From Psychromonas sp. Urea-02u-13 (GTDB taxonomy: Bacteria > Pseudomonadota > Gammaproteobacteria > Enterobacterales > Psychromonadaceae): 64,000 bases of DNA. The notes beneath the pieces are model-generated. The model ran no database searches. It was not told the origin of the DNA and saw nothing but the letters and a program-made list of their open reading frames with translations. The stretch spans positions 1 to 64,000 of the forward strand of contig NZ_PJBZ01000056.1 in assembly GCF_002835995.1 (NCBI RefSeq). Direction: 5' to 3'. The position numbers and the translations under genes were made by a program. Positions 44,375 to 54,360 of the stretch are shown piece after piece. Position 1 is the stretch's first letter, and each line of letters opens with the position of its first letter.

Positions 44375-46636
44375 TTAGAGTTTATTCAAACTTGGCTTTT
44401 TACTTTGATTTAAAGAAATAAGCTTAGTTTTACTGACACGGTAACGATAGATTTCACGCAGGTATTTAATGGCACGTTTGACGTTGTCAGAATTTAACCT
44501 GATATCATTAATAGAGACAAACTTATCATCTTCATCACCTAATATTTCACGATACTTTTTCTCGTACATAGGTTTGATGGCATGCCAATTGGTATCGAGT
44601 ATTTTAGCTGGATTCTCAAACTCTGAGATCATCGTATCCAACTCATCCTCATCAAAGTGATCATCTTTAATCATATTCAAGAATATTTCATCAAACTTAT
44701 CATCGTAACAATAATCACCCGTTGCAAAACAACGTTTCACATAAGAGACAATCAGCGTTAAGAAATCATCACTTAAACAAGGGCTTTTAGCCACCAGCGT
44801 GGTTAATGAAATATTTTCTGATGCCCCGATGACTAACGCGTAACGCTTCAACGTCGTATTGGGAAATAGGCTATTAAGGTGTGTTTTAAGACGATTAAGA
44901 TCCATATAAGAGAGCTTGTAGTCTTTAGGTAATGAGATAATCGATACAACCGAAGAACATTTATTAAAAAACAAAATATCTTTTAACTTACTGGTATCAA
45001 AATTATTGTTGCGACAATCCGCTAAATGTTCGCGATACGCCTCCGCTTCCATCGGTAATAGGCTCACCCCTTCAATCGCACGCGTATCTTTATTGAAGTG
45101 CGGTAAATCAATTGAGCGGAAGAATAAATCGTCAATATCTAACTCGACCAGTTCACTTGGCCCAGCTTGGCTACCATCAATAATAGGGGCGGTTTTCTTC
45201 ACCGTTGATTCTGCATAAGCGATCGTCACGGGACCAGCAAGGCTCATAAACAGATCGTTTGCATCTAAGCGAATCGTTTCACTGATATCAACCCCGGCAC
45301 TGCGGAAGTAGTCTTGATCGTAATCTTTAGTCACCGCTTGTGCGGTTAAAATATTAAATATTTGCTGTGAGATATATTGGTTTGCGTATTTCTCCATGGT
45401 GTTCACATCAACATTTTGCATGCTGCCACCATCTTTCTCTTCTGCATAACGCATAATGTCATTGGAAATTAACATCATCGAATTCCAAGGGCGTAATCTA
45501 TCCACAATCGTGCGTTTGTTATCGTCTTCATCACGATCTAAATTATATGAAAAGTCCCACTCTTCCGATAAATATTTACACAATAATCGCCCAGCATTGA
45601 TATGCAACGCCTCGGAAATCTCCACCGACTGACAAGAAATATTTGGCAGAATACAGATACCACTACTAAAAATAGGTTCGAAAACAAAAGAGTGACCATC
45701 ATTATCATTATCATTATCATGATTTTCTTTTTTAGCTTTCTTTTCAATATGTAACGTTTTGCTCATATAAGCATATTGTTGCGCTAAGCCAAACTCAGAT
45801 GCCATACCTGAACCTGTACCACCACCCGCACTAAAGATATAAAAGAATAAACGTGATTGATTCGCTTTAATGCCACAGGAATCAATCATATAAGAGTGAA
45901 TTGATTTCCAGTCTTTATTTAAAAATCGTTCTGCGCCTTTATTAAGAATAATTTTTGCTAAATATTGGCCCAAGACAGGTGCATTACCCGAACCACCAGC
46001 ATGCACTTCCGATAAGTCCATTATCTTCATTTTTGAATAACCGTCTAACAGGCTATTTTTTCCATCCATATAGGAATAACGAACACGACCATCAATGTCT
46101 TGGTCTAAATCGCCCAATATGACAAAAGGCTCGATTAAAAAAGCGGCTCGTTTGTCATAGGGCTCTTGAATACCTAAGCTTTTCTTAATCCATCGACTGG
46201 TAGCGGAAGGCTTGTACTTTTTACTAACATCAGATTTTTGGAAGTCATTAAGGTAATAATTACGTGCGTTGTAAACAAGATTAGCGAGGTCCAATGAAAT
46301 ATTCGAACCACAACGACCTAAACCCACCAGACAAACAGAGGGGAATTGCGCTTGTGCTTGATCTTCAGCGGTAAAGTTATCGTGTAACGGGTAAATCTGC
46401 TTTTTAAGCTCCGCTAAATTTTCTAAAATACGCTGTGTATCATCTTCAATAAAATAGATGTGCTCAGAGATAGGCACGACATTATCATCGTCAGGTAGGT
46501 TAACAGGTTGCTTTTTTTCAATCTTTTTATGATTTTCTTTAGCTTTGCTTTTCTTTTTTACAACCGCTTGTTCAGCACTGATTTCAATGTCGCTTTCTGT
46601 TATTTCTGTTGTAAGCGCACTCTTTTTTATTTCCAT
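44375..46636 (-). CDS. large FtsZ/tubulin-like GTPase
   Basis: About 753 residues from the ATG at 46636 (AGAGAG upstream; an earlier in-frame Met at 46660 is less likely). A charged N-terminal tail (1-95) precedes the GTPase half: VCLVGLGRCGSN (about 101-112, first loop), AGGSGNAPVLGQ, the tubulin signature SAGGGTGSG (269-277), and ETIRLDANDLFMSLAGPV (about 453-470), which matches the FtsZ T7 region with both Asp of D-x-x-D kept. A 280-residue C-terminal part follows, far from the FtsZ pattern. An acidic ND repeat (about 306-313) interrupts the domain. It is clearly neither the cell-division FtsZ (about 380 residues, in the mra/mur cluster) nor plasmid TubZ in length. It stands alone, with its own promoter region and no partner gene on the same strand. 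A filament-forming, membrane or cargo role is inference. Confidence 0.85.
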   Translation of the reverse strand: MEIKKSALTTEITESDIEISAEQAVVKKKSKAKENHKKIEKKQPVNLPDDDNVVPISEHIYFIEDDTQRILENLAELKKQIYPLHDNFTAEDQAQAQFPSVCLVGLGRCGSNISLDLANLVYNARNYYLNDFQKSDVSKKYKPSATSRWIKKSLGIQEPYDKRAAFLIEPFVILGDLDQDIDGRVRYSYMDGKNSLLDGYSKMKIMDLSEVHAGGSGNAPVLGQYLAKIILNKGAERFLNKDWKSIHSYMIDSCGIKANQSRLFFYIFSAGGGTGSGMASEFGLAQQYAYMSKTLHIEKKAKKENHDNDNDNDGHSFVFEPIFSSGICILPNISCQSVEISEALHINAGRLLCKYLSEEWDFSYNLDRDEDDNKRTIVDRLRPWNSMMLISNDIMRYAEEKDGGSMQNVDVNTMEKYANQYISQQIFNILTAQAVTKDYDQDYFRSAGVDISETIRLDANDLFMSLAGPVTIAYAESTVKKTAPIIDGSQAGPSELVELDIDDLFFRSIDLPHFNKDTRAIEGVSLLPMEAEAYREHLADCRNNNFDTSKLKDILFFNKCSSVVSIISLPKDYKLSYMDLNRLKTHLNSLFPNTTLKRYALVIGASENISLTTLVAKSPCLSDDFLTLIVSYVKRCFATGDYCYDDKFDEIFLNMIKDDHFDEDELDTMISEFENPAKILDTNWHAIKPMYEKKYREILGDEDDKFVSINDIRLNSDNVKRAIKYLREIYRYRVSKTKLISLNQSKKPSLNKL

Positions 46637-46779
46637 ATTATCTCTCTTAGTGATACACAAAGAAAAGGTGCACAGTGCACCTGAATATGAAATAAGTGTA
46701 GTTTATAAAGGCACTTAACTTAATTTGAGAAAGGAGATACGGCACATACTTTCAACAATTTATCACTTATAAAAAACAA

Positions 46780-46803
46780 AAAAGGAGGCAATAGCCTCCT
46801 TTT
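46780..46803 (-). terminator. terminator of the receptor gene
   Basis: A perfect 9-bp stem (46781-46789 against 46794-46802) with a 4-nt loop; on the minus strand it is followed by a long T-rich run. It lies 22 bp past the stop of the chemoreceptor gene and insulates the tubulin-like gene. Confidence 0.9.
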
Positions 46804-46824
46804 AAATAGACTCACAAAACGTAT

Positions 46825-48450
46825 TTACACTTTAAATTGTGCGACCAAACTATCTAACTTAGTACACTGTGCATCAAGTGCTGAGCAGGCATGTTCCGCA
46901 TCGGCAACAACACCCACAATATCATGACTATTTTCTGCAATATGTTGCACATTTACATTCACATCTTCGCTCACTTGGCTTTGTTGTGTGGCCGCGGTTG
47001 CGATTTGAATATTCATATCATTGATGACATCAATCGAGCCAACAATGGCATCCAATGAATTACCTGCGATATCCGCTTGTTGAACCGTTTCTTCACTGTT
47101 TGTTTGTGAAGAGGTCATGACTTTCACGGCTTGCTGTGCACCATTCTGCAATTTTTCAATCATGTTTTGAATTTCACCGGTACTGTCCTGCGTCTTACTT
47201 GCCAGTGAACGCACTTCATCTGCCACGACGGCAAAACCTCGACCTTGTTCGCCGGCACGTGCTGCTTCAATGGCCGCGTTTAATGCCAGTAAATTAGTTT
47301 GGTCCGCAATGCCGCGGATAACATCGAGAATAGAGCTAATGTCTTTAACATCGTGCTCTAAGGTATTAATCACCTCACCCGCTTGGGCAATCTCAGTAGA
47401 GAGTGACTGAATAGAAGTAACCGTATCACCTAAAACCAGTTTTGCGTTGCTCGCTTCATCACTGGCACTTTGTGAGGCAGTGGCTGCATCATTAGCATGT
47501 TGACTAACCGTATCACTGGTTGCGCTCATTTCATGCACAGCCGTTGCAACCGCATCACTTTCCTGTTGCTGTTTACTTGCCCCTGTAGAAATTGATTTAG
47601 TCACATTACTAATATTGGTCATCTCATGGCGCACCTCTTTTGAGGCTTCAATCACTTCACCAATGGTCTGATGAATTTTTTCTACAAATTGATTAAACGA
47701 ACCGGCTAGTTGTCCGATTTCATCTTGTGTTTCGACATCAACGCGCGCCGTTAAATCACCATCACCCGATGAAATATCCTTCATTGCACGGTTTAAACGC
47801 TTGATAGGTGCGGCAATCACACCAGAAAGGTACCAAGTTAAGAATGCAGACAATAAAATAGCAATAAGCCCACCTAGCTCCATAACCAATTTACTGCGTT
47901 CCATACTGTTAAGCTTTTCTTTTTCTAATTTTTCCTCTGAGACTTCAATTGCTGAACGAATATTTTTCAAAGAAACTCGCATATCAACAAAGAGAGATTT
48001 CATCTCTATTTTATGCATTGAGTAATACGATTCATAATTGCTATTAAGTGAAAATAGCCCCTTATAGAGTATGAACCAACGGTCAAAATTGTTTTGTAAT
48101 TTTCGTATTTCTGCTTGATTTTGAGTACTGATAAACCCTGAATCAATTAATCTTTGAGGTGAATTAATACGTTGTGCCACTTTAAGAGAATCATCTTTAA
48201 ACTCTGCTTTATAGTGATCAACTTCCTCTGCTAAAACCAGTGCTTTAGCTGCTGCGATGATCTGGTACAAATCTCGGTAACCTTCATCTAACTCCTCTAA
48301 GACAGGTGTCACCTCTAGAGTTAATAATCGGTCAGATTCTTCTTGTGCATTAAACGCTAACCAGACGTTAAACAGAATAATCACGAATAACGCTGAAACT
48401 AATGCCACTGGCATTGCCATTTTGGCTCTTAAACTCATTTTTGATAACAC
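46825..48450 (-). CDS. methyl-accepting chemotaxis protein
   Basis: 541 residues. TM1 about 13-33, a helical periplasmic sensor (34-188), TM2 189-215, HAMP ([20 protein letters not shown]), and a signalling domain with [20 protein letters not shown] and [15 protein letters not shown]. No CheR-binding pentapeptide at the C-terminus. It differs in the sensor from the receptor at 9601. Ligand unknown. Confidence 0.93.
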   Translation of the reverse strand: MLSKMSLRAKMAMPVALVSALFVIILFNVWLAFNAQEESDRLLTLEVTPVLEELDEGYRDLYQIIAAAKALVLAEEVDHYKAEFKDDSLKVAQRINSPQRLIDSGFISTQNQAEIRKLQNNFDRWFILYKGLFSLNSNYESYYSMHKIEMKSLFVDMRVSLKNIRSAIEVSEEKLEKEKLNSMERSKLVMELGGLIAILLSAFLTWYLSGVIAAPIKRLNRAMKDISSGDGDLTARVDVETQDEIGQLAGSFNQFVEKIHQTIGEVIEASKEVRHEMTNISNVTKSISTGASKQQQESDAVATAVHEMSATSDTVSQHANDAATASQSASDEASNAKLVLGDTVTSIQSLSTEIAQAGEVINTLEHDVKDISSILDVIRGIADQTNLLALNAAIEAARAGEQGRGFAVVADEVRSLASKTQDSTGEIQNMIEKLQNGAQQAVKVMTSSQTNSEETVQQADIAGNSLDAIVGSIDVINDMNIQIATAATQQSQVSEDVNVNVQHIAENSHDIVGVVADAEHACSALDAQCTKLDSLVAQFKV

Positions 48451-48645
48451 ACTACACCCCTTAGAATAAACGCTTGAATACTGCTTATCGACAAATCATC
48501 AATATACTTTAATTATCATCGCCATAACTTAGAACAAACATTATAAAATACATCTACTTTACATTTGTTTTTTAATGACCACAAAAAAAACACAACAAAA
48601 ATATGATTTGTATTACACTTTATGGAATTAATATAAGGAATTACC

Positions 48646-49548
48646 GTGCAAGAAAAACTGTCTACCGCTTTTTACGATGCCATGTTTGGGCCTGAACAAT
48701 TAACCACCGACATGAACGCGACCGAGCAGGTGGCGTTAGACAGCGTGCGTAATATTCTTAATCATCCAGAAAAATTAAGCACTCAAATCCCCCCGCTACC
48801 AACAATACTTTTGCAGTTAATTAATACATTAAAAGATGACAATGCGGAATTCAGTGATATTGCAGAAGTGATTGAAAAAGATCCTTCACTGGCCATTGAG
48901 GTATTAAGAATTGCCAATACGGCACTTTATTTTAAAGGCGATGGTGAAATAACCTCCTTACAAAAAGCCGTTTCATTAATTGGTGTAGCGGGTATCGCAA
49001 GTATCTCAAGCACCATTTTATTAGAGAAAATTCGCCCAGTAGCACCTATTTATTATCGGATGTTTGGTAAACAAATCTGGATACATTCCATGCAGTGTGC
49101 TTTTTTATGCAAGGCATTAGCGCGCAGTGAACAACAGGATGAATTTGACGCTTACTTTTTAGGCTTGATTCATGATATTGGAAAAATCATCATCTTTAAC
49201 TGTTTGTGTGATGCACTTAGCTCGGGCTTAACCGAGGGTGCGCCAGGCACGCGGGCTTTTAAAGAATTGATGTCTGAGATGTCTGCTGATATCTCATTTT
49301 TTATTGCTCAGGAATGGGCGTTACCTAAAATATATTGTGATGCCTTACAAGCACACCACCATATTCACTCAGACCCTCTTGCGACACTTTTATATAAAGG
49401 CAACTTACTCAGTGAAATTTATCTGTTAGTCAAAAAGAAAGCCTTAGATGACACTATTATCGATAATTTATTAGTGAAGCTTGCCGTTGATAAACAGATT
49501 TGGTTAGACTTTAAAAAGCTTTGTTCTGAGATTGAGAGCCATGTTTAA
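48646..49548 (+). CDS. HDOD-domain protein
   Basis: 300 residues from GTG with AAGGAA upstream. After about 45 residues the HDOD core starts (QIPPLPTILLQLINTLKDDN, IEKDPSLAIEVLRIANTALY, LQKAVSLIGVAGI), and GLIHDIGKIIIFNC retains an HD pair. It is a regulatory protein like that at 6675 but only weakly similar. Its 3' end overlaps the convergent HAD gene by 38 bp. Confidence 0.88.
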   Translation: MQEKLSTAFYDAMFGPEQLTTDMNATEQVALDSVRNILNHPEKLSTQIPPLPTILLQLINTLKDDNAEFSDIAEVIEKDPSLAIEVLRIANTALYFKGDGEITSLQKAVSLIGVAGIASISSTILLEKIRPVAPIYYRMFGKQIWIHSMQCAFLCKALARSEQQDEFDAYFLGLIHDIGKIIIFNCLCDALSSGLTEGAPGTRAFKELMSEMSADISFFIAQEWALPKIYCDALQAHHHIHSDPLATLLYKGNLLSEIYLLVKKKALDDTIIDNLLVKLAVDKQIWLDFKKLCSEIESHV

Positions 49549-50191
49549 TAATGTATTGTTGCACTTCTTGCATGGAGTCTTTAATAATATGCCCTAGCGC
49601 GGTCACTTCCTCACAAGGAGAGACAAGATCGGGAATTTGAAAGACCTGCATATTAGCAGCAACCGCTGAGCGCACCCCATTATTTGAATCTTCAAAAGCT
49701 AAACATAACTCAGGCTCTACATTTAGACGTTTTGCCGCTAACAAAAATATTTCAGGATGAGGCTTACCGTGTTTGACTTCGCAGCCCGTACTTAAATGTT
49801 CAAAAAAATCATATAAGCCAGCTAATGTCAGTTTGTTGATCGCTAGTTCACGGTGTGTCGACGTCGCAAGCGCAATGGGAATATGATTATCTTTAAGCCA
49901 AGTGAGCAGTTCAAGCACACCTTGTTTAACCGGGATCGCTTGTGTTTGTACAATAGGGTTGTAGCGACTCATCCACTCTTTACGTAAGGGTTCATAAGCA
50001 ATTAAATGACCGTAACCTGCAGTGAGTATTTTCTCGATACCTTGTGCATTACAGCCAATAATACCGAGATAAACATCTTCCATAAAAGGCAGCGATAAAA
50101 AATCACAGGCATCACGAAATGCTTGCTGACAAACACGCTCAGTATCTAATAACAGACCATCCATATCAAAAATGGCAGCTTGGTAGTTCAT
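49511..50191 (-). CDS. HAD-family phosphatase, beta-PGM-like
   Basis: 226 residues. Motif I DMDGLLLDTE (9-18) with the nucleophile Asp9, motif II ATST, motif III Lys in KHGKPHPEIFL, and motif IV FEDSNNGV. The C1 cap and sequence pattern place it with beta-phosphoglucomutase/YniC-like phosphatases. Substrate is probably a sugar phosphate. It overlaps the convergent HDOD gene. Confidence 0.9.
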   Translation of the reverse strand: MNYQAAIFDMDGLLLDTERVCQQAFRDACDFLSLPFMEDVYLGIIGCNAQGIEKILTAGYGHLIAYEPLRKEWMSRYNPIVQTQAIPVKQGVLELLTWLKDNHIPIALATSTHRELAINKLTLAGLYDFFEHLSTGCEVKHGKPHPEIFLLAAKRLNVEPELCLAFEDSNNGVRSAVAANMQVFQIPDLVSPCEEVTALGHIIKDSMQEVQQYIIKHGSQSQNKAF

Positions 50192-50236
50192 CTTTATCCC
50201 CTTTTACAACACATTAAAATTGAGGTAATAGTACAA

Positions 50237-51127
50237 CTAACTTTTCAGAAAAAATAGCCCACGTAATTGTGTACGATTAATTTTTAATAAACCGATTAAT
50301 AAGCCACTTATCACCAGTAAACAGGCGAATGCTTTAACCAAGCCTATTTGCTCTTGGTAAAAAATAGATCCACCCAATAAACCAAAAATGGGCACTAATA
50401 ATGTTAATGGCGCTACCGTTGTCAGGGGGTATTTAACCAATAAACGATTCCATACCCAGTAACCCAATAGTGTAACTGGGTAAGCCTGAAATAATACCGA
50501 GAAAATAACCCGACTATTAAACCCCGAGGTCAATAAAACAAACGGTTCACTGCCACTTTTCAGAAAAACGATTAACAATAGTGGTAAAGGTGCAAAAATC
50601 ATCGACCAAATCGCAAAGGCAAAAACCTGCTTAGTACCCGAACGTTTAATAATAATGCTCGATACACTCCACGCCAGTGCGGCACATAATATTAAAGAAA
50701 ACCCCATTGCCGTTACTGAACCATCGTTAACGGTTAGGCTAATTAACAAGCCACCAATAGCAATCGAAGCGCCGAGTAATTTTTGTTTAGAAATGGCTTC
50801 TTTTAAGAGCAAGTAACCCAAGAATAATCCAATCACCACATTCATTTGTAATAAAACAGAGGCCATACCCACAGACAACCCCGCTTCAATTGACCAACTG
50901 CCCATGCCCCAAATTCCAATGCCAAAAATGAGTCCGTAGCTAATTAAATAAGACCAGCTAACATCGGGTTTCTTTACAAAAAAGATAATAGGAAAACAAA
51001 CCAAGGTAAAACGGAGCGCGGTCAGCAATAGTGGGTCGATCTCACTGACGCCCATTTTAATGACAGAAAAATTAATGCCCCATAGCGCCATCACTAAAAT
51101 GCCTGCTATAAAATCGCTGAATTTCAT
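50237..51127 (-). CDS. EamA/DMT-family exporter
   Basis: 296 residues, ten hydrophobic segments in two EamA repeats. The opening (GILVMALWGINFSVIKMGVS, LLTALRFTLVCFPIIFFVKK) and SLTLLVPIFG-like end follow E. coli EamA (YdeD), an exporter of O-acetylserine and cysteine. It lies 45 bp upstream of the HAD gene on the same strand. Substrate inferred only by similarity. Confidence 0.85.
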   Translation of the reverse strand: MKFSDFIAGILVMALWGINFSVIKMGVSEIDPLLLTALRFTLVCFPIIFFVKKPDVSWSYLISYGLIFGIGIWGMGSWSIEAGLSVGMASVLLQMNVVIGLFLGYLLLKEAISKQKLLGASIAIGGLLISLTVNDGSVTAMGFSLILCAALAWSVSSIIIKRSGTKQVFAFAIWSMIFAPLPLLLIVFLKSGSEPFVLLTSGFNSRVIFSVLFQAYPVTLLGYWVWNRLLVKYPLTTVAPLTLLVPIFGLLGGSIFYQEQIGLVKAFACLLVISGLLIGLLKINRTQLRGLFFLKS

Positions 51128-51285
51128 ATTCTTTCCTTATCAATGAATCATGCCACTATTATTGATTAATAAAGGTAATAGAACAGATACAGTTCAGCAA
51201 TAAATTCAGCATACAGCTGAAAATGTCGACAACAATAAATAAGCTATGCTTAAATATTGACCAGCCACATTAAAGGGAGAGGTTT

Positions 51286-52071
51286 ATGTTTGCCAGAAAA
51301 TATCTCGTTCTGCTTACTTTACTCATTAGCGCTTCTCTTTTTGCACAACAAAAAACGCTCACCGTTGCCACTCTCGGCGATTACGCCCCACTACTTTTTA
51401 GCCTGAATAATCAGCCGATTCGCGCCACTCTGCCCCCTGGCGAAGATGCGTCTAATTTTTACGGTTACAGCTGGGATGTATTTCGCGAAAGTTATCATAG
51501 TATGGGTTATACGATTGTACTCAAGGTTGAGCCTTGGGCGCGTGCACTTAAAGAACTTGAAGCAGGAAAAGTAGATTTATTATTTCCCGCAGGGAAAAAC
51601 AAAAAAAGGTTATTAGCATTTAATTATGCCAAAAGGTCCACAAATGAAGCGCACTTTGTCGTTTATGTGAACGCCAATAACCCGATACTCTGGGAAGGGT
51701 TAAATTCATTGAAAGGGCTTAACATAGGTGTAATACGTGGTTATAACTATGGCAATAAATGGGAGGATATCCGCGGTATTAATAAAGTGAATGTAAAACA
51801 GATTTTAACTGGATTTGAAATGTTAGCGAAAGGTCGCCTGGATGGTTTTGTTGGTTATGAATTTAATTGGGATCACCTACTTAACAAACAGGGATGGACC
51901 CATAATTTTAGAAAACTACCGCACTTCGATTACAGTAATGAATATGTTGTTGCTTTAAAAAGTAATAAACGGGGCCAACAGCTATTAGATGATTTTGATG
52001 CGGGTAAACAGAAGTTAATAGAAACAGGCCGTTTACAGGCAATAAAATCAAAATGGTCATTTAAGAAATAA
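51286..52071 (+). CDS. periplasmic family-3 solute-binding protein
   Basis: 261 residues. Signal peptide (YLVLLTLLISASLFA, then QQK), followed by TVATLGDYAPLLFSLNNQPI, YGYSWDVFRESYHSMGYTIV, ELEAGKVDLLFPAGKNKKRL and GLNIGVIRGYNYG. Orphan binding protein without a transporter beside it. Distinct from the one at 24101. GGAGAGG precedes ATG. Confidence 0.85.
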   Translation: MFARKYLVLLTLLISASLFAQQKTLTVATLGDYAPLLFSLNNQPIRATLPPGEDASNFYGYSWDVFRESYHSMGYTIVLKVEPWARALKELEAGKVDLLFPAGKNKKRLLAFNYAKRSTNEAHFVVYVNANNPILWEGLNSLKGLNIGVIRGYNYGNKWEDIRGINKVNVKQILTGFEMLAKGRLDGFVGYEFNWDHLLNKQGWTHNFRKLPHFDYSNEYVVALKSNKRGQQLLDDFDAGKQKLIETGRLQAIKSKWSFKK

Positions 52072-52095
52072 TGACTTCTTCTCTATTTGCTCCGT

Positions 52096-52127
52096 GTTCA
52101 ATGCAATTAAAAAACATTGAACTTTTT
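52096..52127 (+). terminator. terminator of the binding protein gene
   Basis: A perfect 8-bp stem (52096-52103 against 52115-52122) with an 11-nt loop, followed by five T (52123-52127). Confidence 0.8.
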
Positions 52128-52226
52128 GTGCTTTATCTTCTCTGATAAAAAACAGATAATTCCTTGAAATTTTTCTGCAAAATACTCTGTCTTATTAATC
52201 GATACCTTACGGTTTGGAGCTTTACC

Positions 52227-54359
52227 TTGAATAACATCCCCACTTTTATGCGCCTACTGGCTTTTATACTGATATTTAATAGTATGGCCGTGCGCAGTGC
52301 TGACTTCATTCAAACAAGCACAGGGTGGTTAAATAACCCATTACACAAACCAGTTTCAGTGCAAATGCAGCTGACCGGAAACGTTGATAAACAACAACAA
52401 ACAGCCGATCTGCTTTTAAATATCAACCTTGAAGGTGACTGGAAAACCTATTGGCGTTCACCGGGTGAAGGTGGCGTAGCACCCACTTTTAATTGGCAAG
52501 CAGAATCAAAAAACATCACTAATATAAATTGGCTTTGGCCTGCGCCTAAACGTTATCCCGTTTTAGGGGTTGATACCCTAGGTTATAAACATCAGATTCA
52601 TCTTCCCCTCACACTTGAGCTACAAGACCTCAGCCAACCTACCGTGCTAAAAGGTCGATTTACCCTCGCTTCATGTACCACTATCTGTGTATTAAGTGAT
52701 TATGATATTGATCTCGCATTCACCGCGAATGATCTAATCATCGAACAGGACATTGCCTTTGATTATGCACAGGCGTTAGGCTCAGTACCGATTTTAATTG
52801 ATGAGTTGCAAGTTAAAGAATCAAAAAATAACGCGTCAATTACAGCCCTTAATAGTTATTGGGATCAAATTAACCAACAACTGACAGTGCAAATAGATAA
52901 TCAGTTTAATTGGGATAATCCAGATATTTTTGTTGATTTACAGCAACCAGAATTAGATGGCGTATTTTTCTCTAAACCTAAAATAAATACCGATAAAAAA
53001 CAGCTGACTGCCACCTTTGAAGCTTCTAGCTGGGCAGGAGAGGTTAACTTAACGAAGACTAAAATCCACGCCACCGTGATAGATAGCGACATTAGCGCAG
53101 AGTTAATCAGTACCACCAGCAATCAACCGATTATTAACCAAGGCGAAAGTAACAATCTCTTCTCTATGTTTTTAATCGCTTTATTAGGCGGTTTGATTCT
53201 GAATATTATGCCCTGTGTTTTACCTGTATTAGGGATGAAATTAAGCTCAGTATTAGGCGCTCATGGCATCGAAAAATCACATATTAGAAAACAGTTCTTA
53301 GCGTCATCTTTGGGTATTATCAGTTCATTTTGGCTATTAGCGTTATTCCTACTGGCATTAAAGTTATCAGGCGAAGCACTGGGCTGGGGTATACAGTTCC
53401 AAAATCCTTATTTCATTGCTTCAATGGTGGTGATTACCGCCTTATTTGCAGCTAACATGTTAGGTCTATTTGAAATTCAATTGCCTTCAAATATGCAAAC
53501 TTGGTTGGCGACAAAAGGGGATAGCTCTTACATAGGCCATTATCTACAGGGTATGTTTGCAACGTTGCTTGCAACCCCTTGTAGTGCTCCCTTCCTTGGT
53601 ACTGCAGTTGCTTTTGCACTTGGTGCTTCAACGGCTGAATTATTTATTATTTTCAGTGCATTAGGCTTAGGCATGGCATTACCTTGGTTACTGATTGCAT
53701 TATTCCCGTCAGTTGCCCTGTTATTACCTAAACCAGGAAAATGGATGAGCACCGTTAAGCTCATTTTTGCACTAATGATTTTAGCTACCAGCTTGTGGTT
53801 ATTAAGCCTGTTAAGCAGCTTTATCGGTTTAACTTATGTCATTGTCAGCACACTGTTGTTATTGATAGTGTTATTTACGTTAGTTGCTAAAAAACACGGT
53901 AAACGGGTGTTACTCATCACCCTCGCGTCGTTATTGCTGATCAGTGCATTAGGTTTATTAGTGAGCAGCTTAACGGCAAAACATTGGGCGAGCCCATTAG
54001 CCAGCGATCTTGTATGGCAACCGCTGGATACCGCTCAACTAAAACAACAGGTTGAACAGGGTAAAACAGTCTTTGTTGATGTCACCGCCGATTGGTGTGT
54101 CACCTGTAAAGCCAATAAAATTGGCGTGATATTACAAGATCCGGTTTATAGCGCACTAAAAGCAGAAAACATCGTATTAATGAAAGGCGATTGGACAGTT
54201 CGATCAGATAAAGTAACGGAATATTTACAATCTTACGGACGTTATGGCGTGCCGTTTAATATTGTTTATGGCCCTAGCGCACCACAAGGTATTGAGCTTT
54301 CTACTATTTTAAGTAGTGATGCCATTATTAACGCGATCGCCACAGCACAAGGGAAATAG
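52227..54359 (+). CDS. scsB: ScsB/DsbD-family thiol-disulfide reductase
   Basis: About 710 residues from a TTG at 52227 with GGAG seven bases upstream; open frame to 52164. Signal peptide (RLLAFILIFNSMAVRSADF), an N-terminal DsbD-like domain (GDWKTYWRSPGEGGVAPTF, LASCTTICVLSD), eight-helix DsbD transmembrane part with the paired Cys (NIMPCVLP; LATPCSAPF), and a C-terminal thioredoxin domain with DWCVTCK. This is the ScsB group, which carries electrons across the inner membrane to periplasmic partners and is linked to copper tolerance. The scsD-like gene starts next to its stop. Confidence 0.9.
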   Translation: MNNIPTFMRLLAFILIFNSMAVRSADFIQTSTGWLNNPLHKPVSVQMQLTGNVDKQQQTADLLLNINLEGDWKTYWRSPGEGGVAPTFNWQAESKNITNINWLWPAPKRYPVLGVDTLGYKHQIHLPLTLELQDLSQPTVLKGRFTLASCTTICVLSDYDIDLAFTANDLIIEQDIAFDYAQALGSVPILIDELQVKESKNNASITALNSYWDQINQQLTVQIDNQFNWDNPDIFVDLQQPELDGVFFSKPKINTDKKQLTATFEASSWAGEVNLTKTKIHATVIDSDISAELISTTSNQPIINQGESNNLFSMFLIALLGGLILNIMPCVLPVLGMKLSSVLGAHGIEKSHIRKQFLASSLGIISSFWLLALFLLALKLSGEALGWGIQFQNPYFIASMVVITALFAANMLGLFEIQLPSNMQTWLATKGDSSYIGHYLQGMFATLLATPCSAPFLGTAVAFALGASTAELFIIFSALGLGMALPWLLIALFPSVALLLPKPGKWMSTVKLIFALMILATSLWLLSLLSSFIGLTYVIVSTLLLLIVLFTLVAKKHGKRVLLITLASLLLISALGLLVSSLTAKHWASPLASDLVWQPLDTAQLKQQVEQGKTVFVDVTADWCVTCKANKIGVILQDPVYSALKAENIVLMKGDWTVRSDKVTEYLQSYGRYGVPFNIVYGPSAPQGIELSTILSSDAIINAIATAQGK

Positions 54360-54360
54360 T

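Noticed and set aside
46634-46660. Earlier start at 46660 for the tubulin-like gene
   Set aside because: The Met at 46636 has AGAGAG at the right distance; the 8 extra residues have no ribosome-binding site.
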